From Site-B1 sp963722665 (lineage in GTDB: Bacteria > Bacteroidota > Bacteroidia > Flavobacteriales > Flavobacteriaceae), in NCBI GenBank assembly GCA_963722665.1, contig CAVRNW010000040.1:1-27860 (forward strand): a stretch of DNA of 27,860 bases, in the 5' to 3' direction. The notes under the pieces were generated by a model. That model was not told the origin of the DNA and ran no database searches. It saw only the letters and a program-made list of their open reading frames with translations. Below are positions 1 to 8,418 of the stretch, piece after piece. The stretch's first letter is position 1; each line of letters begins with the position of its first letter. The position numbers and the translations under genes are program-made.

Positions 1-755
1 TCTGCGTACTTCTTTGCTACTGCTGAAGTTACAGAAGAATCTAGTCCGCCGGAAAGTAAAACACCATAAGGAACATCACTCATAAGCTGCCTGTGTACTG
101 CTGCTTCCAATGCATCTTTAATTGCTTTAATACTTGTTTCGTTATCTTTTACTGCATCATATTCTGACCAATCTCTTTTGTACCATTTTACAAATTCACC
201 GTCTTTGCTTGACAAATAATGTCCTGGAGGGAACAATTCGATCTTGGTGCAAAAACCTTCTAAAGCTTTGAGCTCTGATGCAACATAAAATGTACCATGT
301 TTATCCCAGCCAATGTATAACGGAATAATTCCCATGTGATCTCTTGCAATAAAATATTCGTCTTTATCTGCATCATAAATAGCAAAACCAAATATCCCAT
401 TCATATCATCAATAAAATCAACTCCTTTCTTTTGGTATAATGCTAATATAATCTCGCAATCACTTTCTGTCTGAAAGTTATATTTACCTTCAAATTGCTT
501 ACGTAATTCCCTGTGATTATATATTTCCCCATTGGCAGCCAATATTAATTTTTTATCCTCACTGAATAAAGGCTGCTTTCCTGAAGCCGGATCGACAATA
601 GCCAATCTCTCGTGAGCCAAAATAGCCTTGTCATCACTATATATTCCACTCCAATCCGGACCACGATGCCTAATCTTTTTAGACATTTCCAAAACCTGCG
701 GCCTTAATTCATCTGATTTCTGCTTTAGATCAAAAGCACATACTATTCCACACAT
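1..755 (-). CDS. asnB: Asparagine synthase, glutamine-hydrolysing (3' part cut by window edge)
   Basis: This enzyme makes asparagine from aspartate, ATP and glutamine-derived ammonia in the cytoplasm. Translating the minus strand from the ATG at 755-753 gives MCGIVCAFD, where Cys2 is the N-terminal nucleophile of class II glutamine amidotransferases once Met is removed. Further typical signatures follow: RHRGPD, ERLAIVD, GEIYNH and SDCEIIL. The amidotransferase domain covers about residues 1-185. The reading ends in the start of the synthetase domain, where LLSGGLDSS is the ATP-pyrophosphatase P-loop. About 251 residues are visible of a family length near 550, so the remaining C-terminal half lies beyond position 1. 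It follows queE on the same strand after about 165 bases. I saw no clear TAnnTTTG promoter in front of it. Identification as AsnB is firm; the family includes paralogues with other roles, but the N-terminus matches the biosynthetic type. Confidence 0.95.
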   Translation of the reverse strand, partial: MCGIVCAFDLKQKSDELRPQVLEMSKKIRHRGPDWSGIYSDDKAILAHERLAIVDPASGKQPLFSEDKKLILAANGEIYNHRELRKQFEGKYNFQTESDCEIILALYQKKGVDFIDDMNGIFGFAIYDADKDEYFIARDHMGIIPLYIGWDKHGTFYVASELKALEGFCTKIELFPPGHYLSSKDGEFVKWYKRDWSEYDAVKDNETSIKAIKDALEAAVHRQLMSDVPYGVLLSGGLDSSVTSAVAKKYA

Positions 756-881
756 ATTCTATTATATTATTTTATTTGGTGAAGCAAAAATGCATTTATC
801 ATATCAATTTAGAAACATATATTATCTTAATGCTTACATTTTATAACTAATAATTAATTATTGATATTTAATTGAAACATG

Positions 882-895
882 CTTTATCGATAAAG
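882..895. other. Perfect 14-bp palindrome between queE and asnB
   Basis: CTTTATCGATAAAG is a perfect palindrome 26 bases past the queE stop and about 127 bases upstream of the asnB start, in otherwise AT-rich DNA. It has no T-tract on either side, so it is not a convincing intrinsic terminator. It could be an operator for asnB, or chance in AT-rich sequence. Confidence 0.3.
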
Positions 896-920
896 TGACA
901 TAAGGTTAAAAACTAAAATC

Positions 921-1550
921 CTATGGAATATTTAGATATTTATGTGTTTGAAGTGAAACTTTCCATTTCGGATTATTCATAACATAATCCACAATTTCCG
1001 GAATTACTTTATCTCTTTTACTCCATTCCGGTTGCAAATACAAAACACAATCTTTATTCACTTTTGAGGCTTGTTCTTCTGCGAATCTGAAATCATCCTT
1101 ATTATAAACGATTACCTTAAGCTCATTAGCCTTATTATATATTTCCTGTTTAGGCAATTTTTGTTTTTTGGGTGACAGACATATCCAGTCCCAAATTCCT
1201 GTTAATTTATAAACACCTGATGTTTCAATATGCACCTGCATATCCTGTGCCTTTAATTGTGTGGTCAATTCCGTCATATCCCAGGTAAGAGGCTCTCCCC
1301 CTGTAACTACAATTGTTTTACTATATTTCTTTGCTTCTTCTACTATTTTCTTTGTTGCGGTTGCCGGATGCAAATCTGCATTCCAGCTTTCCTTAACATC
1401 GCACCAATGGCATCCAACATCACATCCCCCGATCCTTACAAAATAAGCCGCAGTTCCTTTATGATAACCTTCGCCCTGAATGGTATAAAAAGCTTCCATT
1501 AAAGGCAGTAGCAACCCTTTTTTAACTAATTCTAATTCTTCTTTTTTCAT
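921..1550 (-). CDS. queE: 7-carboxy-7-deazaguanine synthase (radical SAM)
   Basis: QueE converts 6-carboxy-5,6,7,8-tetrahydropterin to 7-carboxy-7-deazaguanine, a step of queuosine (tRNA) biosynthesis, in the cytoplasm. The 209-residue protein shows MEAFYTIQGEG near residues 18-28 and the radical-SAM cluster motif CDVGCHWC (Cys43, Cys47, Cys50, CX3CX2C), followed by VTGGEPL for SAM binding. Length fits the short QueE class. I place the start at ATG 1550-1548 (MKKEELEL). A TTG three codons earlier in the same frame is part of the -7 promoter element TATCTTTG (1564-1557) and so cannot be the start. The gene is alone in its direction apart from downstream asnB, and no other queuosine genes lie in the window. 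High certainty. Confidence 0.93.
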   Translation of the reverse strand: MKKEELELVKKGLLLPLMEAFYTIQGEGYHKGTAAYFVRIGGCDVGCHWCDVKESWNADLHPATATKKIVEEAKKYSKTIVVTGGEPLTWDMTELTTQLKAQDMQVHIETSGVYKLTGIWDWICLSPKKQKLPKQEIYNKANELKVIVYNKDDFRFAEEQASKVNKDCVLYLQPEWSKRDKVIPEIVDYVMNNPKWKVSLQTHKYLNIP

Positions 1551-1556
1551 AAGGCG

Positions 1557-1564
1557 CAAAGATA
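1557..1564 (-). promoter_or_regulatory. -7 promoter element of queE
   Basis: On the minus strand this reads TATCTTTG, a perfect match to the Bacteroidota -7 consensus TAnnTTTG, ending six bases before the chosen queE ATG. No well-placed TTG is seen at -33. The short leader fits the very short 5' UTRs common in this phylum. Confidence 0.6.
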
Positions 1565-1603
1565 ACTAAATGTCAATTATATATAGTTTAATCCTAACAA
1601 TTT

Positions 1604-1631
1604 TTGTTTTACACTTTATTGACTATTTTTA
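1604..1631 (+). promoter_or_regulatory. Possible promoter of the DUF853 ATPase gene
   Basis: A TTG at 1604-1606 is followed after 17 bases by TATTTTTA (1624-1631), one base off TAnnTTTG. It sits about 20 bases before the ATG at 1650 and is the best candidate in the 100-base divergent gap to queE. Weak match. Confidence 0.35.
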
Positions 1632-1649
1632 TGCGAAATTTAAATCAAG

Positions 1650-3173
1650 ATGAGTAGAAAAGAAGACTTTTTTAAGCTAATTACAGAAGGCAATAAAACA
1701 AAAGGTGATTTTATAACATTGGGTTCAGCAATATTAGATGGTGAGACTCTTACTAATGCATTTGTAAATGTTCCTTTAAAGACCATGAATAGGCATGGTT
1801 TAATAGCGGGAGCCACAGGAACAGGAAAGACTAAAACCTTACAAGTTCTTGCCGAAAATCTGAGTGATAAAGGCATTCCGGTATTATTGATGGATATTAA
1901 AGGTGACTTAAGTGGTTTAGCCCAGCCAAGTCCCGGACACCCAAAAATTGATGAACGAATGGCAAAAATTGGTTTGCCGTTTGAAGCCAAAGGATTTCCT
2001 GTTGAAGTTATGTCATTATCCGAGCAAGATGGTGTTCGATTAAGAGCTACTGTAATTGAATTTGGACCAGTATTATTGTCCAGAATTTTAGATCTGTCTG
2101 ATGCTCAATCTGGTGTTGTATCAGTCATATTCAAATATTGTGATGATAATAAACTACCACTTTTAGATCTTAAGGATTTTAAAAAGATACTTCAATATTG
2201 CACTCAGGAAGGAAAAGCTGAATTTGAGTCTGCATATGGACGAATTTCTACGGCTTCTACAGGAGCCATTTTAAGAAAGGTTGTTGAAATTGAACAACAA
2301 GGAGGGGAATTATTTTTTGGTGAAAAGAGTTTTGAAGTTGAAGATCTGGTTCGAACTACACGAGATGGAAAAGGCTATATTAACATAATCCGTTTAACCG
2401 ATATTCAGGACAAGCCAAAATTATTCTCAACATTCATGTTAAGCTTATTAGCGGAGATCTATGAAACCTTTCCAGAACAAGGGGATTCAGGCAAACCAGA
2501 GCTGATCATATTCATCGATGAAGCTCACTTGATCTTTAATGAAGCATCCAAAGCGCTATTAAATCAAATTGAAAGTATTGTTAAATTAATCAGAAGTAAA
2601 GGCATTGGATTATACTTTGTTACACAAAATCCAACAGATGTTCCGGAGGCAGTGTTAAGCCAGTTAGGATTAAAAATCCAGCATGCTCTAAGAGCTTTTA
2701 CGGCTAAGGACAGAAAAGCGATCAAGTTGACCGCACAAAACTATCCTGATACCGATTTCTATGATACTGCTGAAGTGTTGACCTCACTAGGAATTGGAGA
2801 AGCTTTAGTATCTGCTTTAGATGAAAAGGGAAGGCCTACACCCTTGGCAGCAACTATGATGCGAGCGCCTATGAGCCGAATGGATATATTAACTTCAACC
2901 GAATTGCAAAGGCTTTTAGATGACTCTAAATTGGTTTTAAAATATAATGACAATATCGATAGGGAGAGTGCGTATGAAATGCTGAACAAAAAAATTGAAA
3001 AAGCAGAATTGGTGAAAGCAAAGGAAGATGCCAGAGAAGCCAAAGAAAAAGAACGAAAAACAACATCAAGATCAACAACCAGAAGAAGTACCAGACAGAA
3101 TCCTATTATTAAAGTCTTGACGAGTGCTACATTCATAAGAAGCGTTTTTGGTATTCTTAAAAAAGTAATGTAA
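1650..3173 (+). CDS. HerA-like DUF853 family ATPase
   Basis: A 507-residue cytoplasmic P-loop ATPase of the DUF853 family (Escherichia coli YjgR group), related to HerA/FtsK-type hexameric DNA translocases. Walker A is GATGTGKT at residues 54-61. VLLMDIKGDLSGL follows. The Walker B segment, LIIFIDEAHLIF, lies near residues 284-295, and GLYFVTQNPTDVP near 320-333 is typical of the family. The C-terminus is a charged, probably coiled stretch rich in K/E/R, then a basic TTSRSTTRRSTR segment and a short hydrophobic tail. Length is normal for the family (about 500). The physiological role is not established; a role in DNA handling is inferred from the fold only. It precedes the lipoprotein/YitT cluster by 68 bases and may be transcribed with it. 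Confidence 0.9.
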   Translation: MSRKEDFFKLITEGNKTKGDFITLGSAILDGETLTNAFVNVPLKTMNRHGLIAGATGTGKTKTLQVLAENLSDKGIPVLLMDIKGDLSGLAQPSPGHPKIDERMAKIGLPFEAKGFPVEVMSLSEQDGVRLRATVIEFGPVLLSRILDLSDAQSGVVSVIFKYCDDNKLPLLDLKDFKKILQYCTQEGKAEFESAYGRISTASTGAILRKVVEIEQQGGELFFGEKSFEVEDLVRTTRDGKGYINIIRLTDIQDKPKLFSTFMLSLLAEIYETFPEQGDSGKPELIIFIDEAHLIFNEASKALLNQIESIVKLIRSKGIGLYFVTQNPTDVPEAVLSQLGLKIQHALRAFTAKDRKAIKLTAQNYPDTDFYDTAEVLTSLGIGEALVSALDEKGRPTPLAATMMRAPMSRMDILTSTELQRLLDDSKLVLKYNDNIDRESAYEMLNKKIEKAELVKAKEDAREAKEKERKTTSRSTTRRSTRQNPIIKVLTSATFIRSVFGILKKVM

Positions 3174-3241
3174 CAGATTTGTAAAACTCACGATAAAAAC
3201 AAAAATTGCTAAATCCAACTTTAATAATCTCTAAAAACTAA

Positions 3242-3793
3242 ATGAAAAACATACTCTTTGCCCTAATGATCCTCCTTTTTGTAATTTCTTGTAAAAAAGA
3301 AAAAGATCTGTTCTTAGTTGAAAAACATAATATAGGAAACTTAACGGATTCCACTCAAGTAAGAGATCTTGAATCCGTTTTTCCAAACGATTCTGTAGTA
3401 AAATTTGTAGGAGGTGATGAATTTACGGGAAACATAAATAATATTGATATTTATGATAAATCAGGAAATCATTTGTTGGCCCTAACACCAATTGAAGCTT
3501 TAGACTCGACAGCTGTCATTGATAATATAAGAATTATAGATTCGCGTTATAAAACGGTTAAGAACATATCCATTCTAAGTACTTTTAAAGACCTTCAGAA
3601 AGCATATAAGATCAACCGGATCGATAATCTGATCAATTCAATTAATGTCAATGTCAATGAGCTAAATGCGTATTTTACTATTGATAAAAAAGAATTACCA
3701 GCCAATTTAAGATTTGATATGAAAATGACCATTGAAGCCACTCAAATTCCTGATGATGCTAAAATCAAATATTTCATGGTTAATTGGAATTAA
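3242..3793 (+). CDS. Hypothetical lipoprotein
   Basis: A 183-residue protein I do not recognise. It starts MKNILFALMILLFVISC, a signal peptide ending in a lipobox with Cys17 as the lipidated residue, so it should be anchored in the outer membrane or inner-membrane periplasmic face. KKEKD directly after the Cys is lysine/acid-rich, loosely like the lipoprotein export signal that sends Bacteroidota lipoproteins to the cell surface. The rest is a mixed alpha/beta globular region without Cys or visible catalytic motif. It is first in a run of five closely packed plus-strand genes: the next starts 18 bases later. Function unknown; co-transcription with the YitT-like gene is inferred from spacing. 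Confidence 0.8.
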   Translation: MKNILFALMILLFVISCKKEKDLFLVEKHNIGNLTDSTQVRDLESVFPNDSVVKFVGGDEFTGNINNIDIYDKSGNHLLALTPIEALDSTAVIDNIRIIDSRYKTVKNISILSTFKDLQKAYKINRIDNLINSINVNVNELNAYFTIDKKELPANLRFDMKMTIEATQIPDDAKIKYFMVNWN

Positions 3794-3811
3794 TTTCTTA
3801 GTTTCCAACAT

Positions 3812-4786
3812 ATGAATCCAATTATAGCCAAATTACTGATTGACATTGCTCGAAAAAAAATAAAATCGAAGCAACCTGATTCACCTGTTACCAAAAAGCA
3901 GATTGAACCGGTTGTGAATAATCTTCATGTTGAGCTCACCCATGCTTTAAAAGAATACATATTTATTGCAATTGGTGTTTTTTCTGCGGGTTTTGGGTTA
4001 AAAGGCTTTTTGTTGCCTAACAGATTTATCGATGGCGGTGCCACAGGTATTTCATTGTTACTTGAAAATACAACCAATATTGAATTAGGTTATTTATTGA
4101 TTTTGGTGAATTTACCGTTTTTGATACTCGGGGCCAGAACATTTAACTACAAATTCGCTATACGAAGCATCATTGCTATCACTTTTCTAGCTATTGTGGT
4201 GCATTTTGTGGATTATCCGATAATAACTGAAGATAAATTATTGATAGCTGTTTTTGGTGGATTCTTTTTAGGATTAGGTATTGGTATGGCTATGAGGGGA
4301 GGCAGTGTAATCGATGGAACCGAAGTTTTAGCAATTTTTTTAAGCAGAAAATTTTCAATTACTGTCGGTGATGTCCTTTTGATCATAAATATTATTATAT
4401 TTTCTTTTGGGGCCTACGTCTTGTCCTTAGAAACTTCACTTTATGCTATTTTAACCTATTTAGTAGCAGCCAAAACTGTCGACTTTGTTGTAGACGGAGT
4501 AGAAGAATATGTTGGTGTTACTATAATTTCAGAAAAACATGCAGAATTGCAAGTTATGATAGTAGAAAAATTAAGAAGAGCTTGTACTATTTATGCCGGA
4601 AAAGGCGGATTTGGTACTAGTGGAAAAAGTTATGAAAAAGACATAATTTATACTGTAGTTACTAGATTAGAATTGGCTAGATTAAATACAGAGATAGATA
4701 AAATAGACAAGAATGCTTTTATAATTATGGGACTGGTAAAAGATCTTAGAGGAGGTATGATAAAAAAGAAACCACTTAAAATTTAA
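3812..4786 (+). CDS. YitT family integral membrane protein (DUF161/DUF2179)
   Basis: A 324-residue inner-membrane protein. After a basic cytoplasmic N-terminus of about 45 residues come five or six hydrophobic segments between about residues 47 and 225, with the family signatures FLLPNRFIDGGATGISLL and GLGIGMAMRGGSVIDGTEVLA. A soluble C-terminal DUF2179 domain (about residues 230-320, starting near GVEEYVGVTIIS) follows. Members are widespread in Firmicutes and Bacteroidota; transport or regulation has been suggested but no substrate is established. The last base of its stop codon is the first base of the next ATG (TAATG overlap at 4784-4788), which indicates translational coupling to the cupin gene. 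Confidence 0.9.
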   Translation: MNPIIAKLLIDIARKKIKSKQPDSPVTKKQIEPVVNNLHVELTHALKEYIFIAIGVFSAGFGLKGFLLPNRFIDGGATGISLLLENTTNIELGYLLILVNLPFLILGARTFNYKFAIRSIIAITFLAIVVHFVDYPIITEDKLLIAVFGGFFLGLGIGMAMRGGSVIDGTEVLAIFLSRKFSITVGDVLLIINIIIFSFGAYVLSLETSLYAILTYLVAAKTVDFVVDGVEEYVGVTIISEKHAELQVMIVEKLRRACTIYAGKGGFGTSGKSYEKDIIYTVVTRLELARLNTEIDKIDKNAFIIMGLVKDLRGGMIKKKPLKI

Positions 4787-5151
4787 TGAAGAATTACATC
4801 ATTCAAAAATCACCATTTGTAGTTCCAACAATAGACGGAAAGCTGATAGAAGAACATTTTGGTCTTGCTAGTGATGGAAATTCTGAAATAAGTATAGCTC
4901 ATATGATTGCACCTGCCGGCTGGAGTGAACCTTATCAAAGCCCTGAATTTGATGAGTACACTTACATAATCAAAGGAAAAAAACAATTTATCATAGATAA
5001 TGAAATGATAGTTTTAGAAGCTGGGCAATCCATCAAAATACTTAAAAATACCCGGGTTCAATATTCAAATCCTTTTACTGAGCCATGTGAATATTTGGCA
5101 ATTTGTTTACCAGCCTTTTCTATGGATTCTGTAAACCGCGAAGGTCAATGA
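4786..5151 (+). CDS. Small cupin-domain protein
   Basis: A 121-residue single-domain cupin with no signal peptide. The double-stranded beta-helix motifs are recognisable: PAGWSEPYQSPEFDEYTYIIKGK for motif 1, with acidic and few His ligands, and EAGQSIKILKNTRVQYSNP for motif 2. The usual HxH of metal-binding cupins is not present, so metal binding and catalysis are uncertain; a small-molecule binding role is equally possible. It overlaps the YitT-like gene by one base upstream and the alpha/beta hydrolase by four bases downstream (ATGA). This firmly places it in the operon. Confidence 0.85.
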   Translation: MKNYIIQKSPFVVPTIDGKLIEEHFGLASDGNSEISIAHMIAPAGWSEPYQSPEFDEYTYIIKGKKQFIIDNEMIVLEAGQSIKILKNTRVQYSNPFTEPCEYLAICLPAFSMDSVNREGQ

Positions 5152-5996
5152 GGAAATTAGTAAGCAAAGCAGTGCCAAAAACCGTTGGTGCTTTATTGAA
5201 TGCCTCCAGTATCATATCTTCAAAATATGCAGCTGCAAAAGCATTATCATTATTTGCTACACCTAGAAAAGGGCTTGTTAATAAATACCAGGAACATTTT
5301 TTAAATACTTCAAAAAAAATTCAGCTTTCTTACAACGGATTTTCAATTATGACCTACCATTGGGCAGGAGATAGTAAAACCATATTGCTGTCTCACGGCT
5401 GGGAAAGCAATGCATCCAGATGGAAAAAACTCATCGAATTATTAAAAGCTGACAACTACAATATTATTGCCTTAGATGCACCTGCACACGGCAATTCTGA
5501 AAGTAGAGAATTTAATGCCATATTATATTCAGAATTTATCAATGAAGTCTGCAAAGAATTTAAACCGGAAATAATGATCGGTCATTCGGTTGGAGGAATG
5601 GCATCTGTATTCTATCAGAATAAATATCAATCAGAAACTTTGGAAAAAATGGTTTTGCTGGGAGCACCATCAGAATTCAAGACTATACTAAAAAGTTATA
5701 CCGACCTATTAAATTACAATGAAAAAGTAGTAGAATCCTTGAATGTATTAATTGAAGAAACTTTTGGAGCACCTCCTGATGAATTTTCAACTGCAAAATT
5801 TGCGCAATCATTAATTGACGTAAAGGGTTTGATAATTCACGATAAAAAAGATAATATCATTTCGTTTAGGGATGCTGAATTAATTCATAATAATTTTAAA
5901 AACAGTCAATTAATTAGTACTTCAGGGTATGGCCACTCTTTGAATAATGAAGAGGTTTATAATCATATAATTGAGTTTATAAATATTGGCAAATAA
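5148..5996 (+). CDS. Alpha/beta hydrolase
   Basis: A 282-residue alpha/beta-hydrolase-fold enzyme. The oxyanion region LLSHGWESNASRW and the nucleophile elbow GHSVGG (catalytic Ser) are clear. An acidic residue in IIHDKKDNIIS and a His in GYGHSLNNEEV complete a plausible Ser-Asp-His triad. The N-terminus has a weakly hydrophobic, basic stretch but no clear cleavable signal. I use the ATG at 5148, which overlaps the cupin stop as ATGA; an upstream TTG at 5103 in the same frame would add 15 residues inside the cupin gene and is less likely. The substrate cannot be told from sequence. Esterase, lipase or acyltransferase activity are all possible. Confidence 0.88.
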   Translation: MRKLVSKAVPKTVGALLNASSIISSKYAAAKALSLFATPRKGLVNKYQEHFLNTSKKIQLSYNGFSIMTYHWAGDSKTILLSHGWESNASRWKKLIELLKADNYNIIALDAPAHGNSESREFNAILYSEFINEVCKEFKPEIMIGHSVGGMASVFYQNKYQSETLEKMVLLGAPSEFKTILKSYTDLLNYNEKVVESLNVLIEETFGAPPDEFSTAKFAQSLIDVKGLIIHDKKDNIISFRDAELIHNNFKNSQLISTSGYGHSLNNEEVYNHIIEFINIGK

Positions 5997-6001
5997 AACA
6001 T

Positions 6002-6861
6002 ATGGATAAAACAAATGAATATAGACACAATGGGTGGTTAAGAGTAATAGCCATTATTATCCCTTACTTTGTAATAGTTGGTGTTTTTCAGGCCATAGGA
6101 TTTTTATTATCTGGTGCTGATATATTAGATGTTAATCATGAAATGAAATCTGAACAAAAGTTAATAATTAATTTTTGTTCGCTAATTGGAACCTTTCTCA
6201 TTATTTGGATTTTTATGAAGTTTGTTGATAAAGAACCTTTAATAAAACTTGGGTTTCAAACAAAAAACAGACTTAAAGATTTTGTTGTTGGTATTTTAAT
6301 TGGAGCGGTGGTAATGTCTTCTGGATATTTGTTATTATTGTTCTTAGAAGAAATTCAATTTGTACAAACACTATTTGATACAAAGGAAATAATCCTTTCA
6401 ATTTCACTTTTCATTATTGTTGCAATTGCAGAAGAAGTTTTGTTTAGAGGATATATTTTAAAAAATTTAATGACTTCATTCAACAAATATATTGCGTTGA
6501 TAGTATCATCCGTAATTTTTGCTGTAATGCACGGATTTAATCCTAACATTGATTTACTTGGTCTGACCAATTTATTTTTAGCTGGAATCCTTTTAGGCTT
6601 TTCATATATATATACGAAAAATCTTTGGTTTCCAATTGCATTACATTTAAGTTGGAACTTATTTCAAACAGTTTTTGGTTTTAATGTAAGTGGTCAGGAC
6701 ACCTATTCCTTAATTGAATTTAGTCAATCGAAGGGAATAATTTATTAAATGGAGGAGCATTTGGATTTGAAGGTTCAATTTTATCAATTTTCTTTCAGGT
6801 AGCTATGATAATATCTTTGGTTCTATATTTTAAAAGAAAAAAATATCAAAACAACAACTAA
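6002..6861 (+). pseudogene. CPBP family intramembrane metalloprotease, frameshifted near its 3' end
   Basis: A CAAX-protease/bacteriocin-processing (CPBP, Abi) type membrane protein with several transmembrane helices. The active-site motifs are intact: EEVLFR with Glu144-Glu145 and Arg149, His177 in AVMHGFNPN, and His215/Asn219 in HLSWN. The frame from the ATG at 6002 stops at 6746-6748 after 248 residues. The reading continues without any stop in the frame one base back (codons tta at 6745, aat, gga) to a TAA at 6859-6861, giving LNGGAFGFEGS and a final transmembrane helix with the basic tail KRKKYQ, exactly what the family has there. One missing base near 6745 would join both into a 286-residue protein, the usual length. 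Either a sequence error or a real loss of the last helix. Last gene of the five-gene cluster, five bases after the hydrolase. Confidence 0.8.
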
Positions 6862-6882
6862 CCCTTATTGTACCTTGGAATC

Positions 6883-7650
6883 ATGACAGAAAACCTGACT
6901 CGGTTAAACAAATATTTAAGTGAAGTTGGCTATTGTTCCCGCCGGGCAGCCGATAAACTAATTGAGGCCGGACGTGTTACCATAAATGGTGAAGTACCCG
7001 AAATGGGTACAAAAGTTTCGCCGCAAGATATTGTAGCTGTTGATGGTGAAGTGATCAAAGCCAATAAAGATAAACCCGTTTATTTAGCCTTCAACAAACC
7101 TATAGGTATAGTTTGTACTACAGATACACGAGTTGAAAAAGATAATATCATCGATTTTATAAATTACCCTAAACGCATCTTTCCAATAGGCCGATTGGAT
7201 AAGCCCAGCGAAGGGTTGATCTTTTTGACTGATGACGGTGACATAGTCAATAAAATTCTACGTGCCAGCAATGATCATGAAAAGGAATATATTGTTACCG
7301 TTGACAGGCCCATTTCACAAACTTTTATTCAACGTATGGCCAGTGGTATTCCGCTTTCAGAACTTGGGGTAAAGACCAAAAAATGTTTAGTTAAAAAATT
7401 AGATTCTAAAACTTTCAAAATTGTTTTGACACAAGGTCTTAACAGACAGATACGTAGAATGTGTGAATATTTGAACTATAACGTAGTTGCTTTAAAGCGT
7501 GTTCGAATTATGAATATAAAATTAGATATTCCTGTGGGCAAGTACAGAGAATTTACTTCTGCAGAGTTAAAAGAATTGAATAAATTATTGGCAGATTCCA
7601 CTATGACCAGCGCTTTTAAAGAGGGGCGAAACAGAAATAAAAAAAACTAA
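6883..7650 (+). CDS. rluF: 23S rRNA pseudouridine synthase, RluF type
   Basis: A 255-residue enzyme that isomerises a uridine in 23S rRNA (U2604 in the E. coli RluF numbering). It has an N-terminal S4 RNA-binding domain (about residues 5-50, RLNKYLSEVGYCSRRAADKL) and the RsuA/RluB/E/F catalytic domain with PIGRLDKPSEGLIFLT, where Asp106 is the catalytic aspartate. NDHEKEYIVTVD and GLNRQIRRMCE are RluF-like signatures. The start is placed at the ATG of MTENLTRL; an upstream TTG at 6868 would add five residues. It runs convergently into the YwaF-like gene with no gap: its stop ends at 7650 and the other stop begins at 7651. The subfamily is assigned by close resemblance to E. coli RluF as I remember it. 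Confidence 0.9.
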   Translation: MTENLTRLNKYLSEVGYCSRRAADKLIEAGRVTINGEVPEMGTKVSPQDIVAVDGEVIKANKDKPVYLAFNKPIGIVCTTDTRVEKDNIIDFINYPKRIFPIGRLDKPSEGLIFLTDDGDIVNKILRASNDHEKEYIVTVDRPISQTFIQRMASGIPLSELGVKTKKCLVKKLDSKTFKIVLTQGLNRQIRRMCEYLNYNVVALKRVRIMNIKLDIPVGKYREFTSAELKELNKLLADSTMTSAFKEGRNRNKKN

Positions 7651-8400
7651 TTAAATTTTTACTTCTAAGGACTTTCTTTTACCTATTAGATGAAAAGGCA
7701 AATATATCAGTAAAAAATAAGGAACTAAAATAAGCTGGCTTACTATAATATATACCGGCCATTCACCAAAATGATCTAACAAGGTAGTCGATTCTGGTTT
7801 TTGGTTCAAATAGAAATAATTAGCATCTAATACATAGTTCACAATGACCATCAGTATTATGTAAACCTGCAAAGCAAGAAAAGATTTGAAAACACTTTTT
7901 AAAGTTGGTTTGAAGCCTAGTACAATTGTTGCATATAAAATAATTACAATTAATCCCAGATGTACTATCCAGTATCTGAAAAATTCAAAACTCGGGAATC
8001 CTATCAGAATATCTGGAGTGATTATTGCTTGTGTTGTTCCGGCAATAACCCAAAACAACAATATTTCGAACATCCATTTTTTCTTGTAAAATGTAAATAC
8101 CGGAATTATTAATCCTAATAAACTACATAAATACAAAGGCAGATCCGTTCTTATATCATAGCCTCCTAAACTTATCTTATAAACATGAAAACTAATAACA
8201 GTCAGGCATATTAAAATTGCAACCCAATGTATGAGTATTTCCTGTTTTTGACGGTCCAACCATCTTTTAGAAAATCGAAATAAAAAAAATGAAAAAACTA
8301 TAGCTGTTAATATAGGTAATAGCTGTTGTAAACTACCAATTTCAACCCCATTTGATGAAATTAAACAATAAAATGTAGGAAATACATATTGCAGTAACAT
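7651..8400 (-). CDS. YwaF/TIGR02206 family integral membrane protein
   Basis: A 249-residue protein with about six or seven transmembrane segments and no signal peptide. The pattern matches the TIGR02206/YwaF family: DLPLYLCSLLGL near the third helix, GTTQAIITPD after the fourth, then NYFYLNQKPESTTLLDHFGEWPVYI before the last helices. Function is not established for the family. It lies 18 bases downstream of folD on the same strand and is probably co-transcribed with it. It meets rluF tail to tail without any intergenic base. Confidence 0.85.
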   Translation of the reverse strand: MLLQYVFPTFYCLISSNGVEIGSLQQLLPILTAIVFSFFLFRFSKRWLDRQKQEILIHWVAILICLTVISFHVYKISLGGYDIRTDLPLYLCSLLGLIIPVFTFYKKKWMFEILLFWVIAGTTQAIITPDILIGFPSFEFFRYWIVHLGLIVIILYATIVLGFKPTLKSVFKSFLALQVYIILMVIVNYVLDANYFYLNQKPESTTLLDHFGEWPVYIIVSQLILVPYFLLIYLPFHLIGKRKSLEVKI

Positions 8401-8418
8401 AAATGCAATATACTTATT

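Noticed and set aside
1551..1559. TTG start for queE adding three residues
   Set aside because: The TTG is part of the -7 element TATCTTTG, so it would not be within the transcript.
6740..6750. Programmed -1 ribosomal frameshifting in the CPBP gene
   Set aside because: No X-XXY-YYZ slippery heptamer and no obvious downstream stem are present; a missing base explains it more simply.
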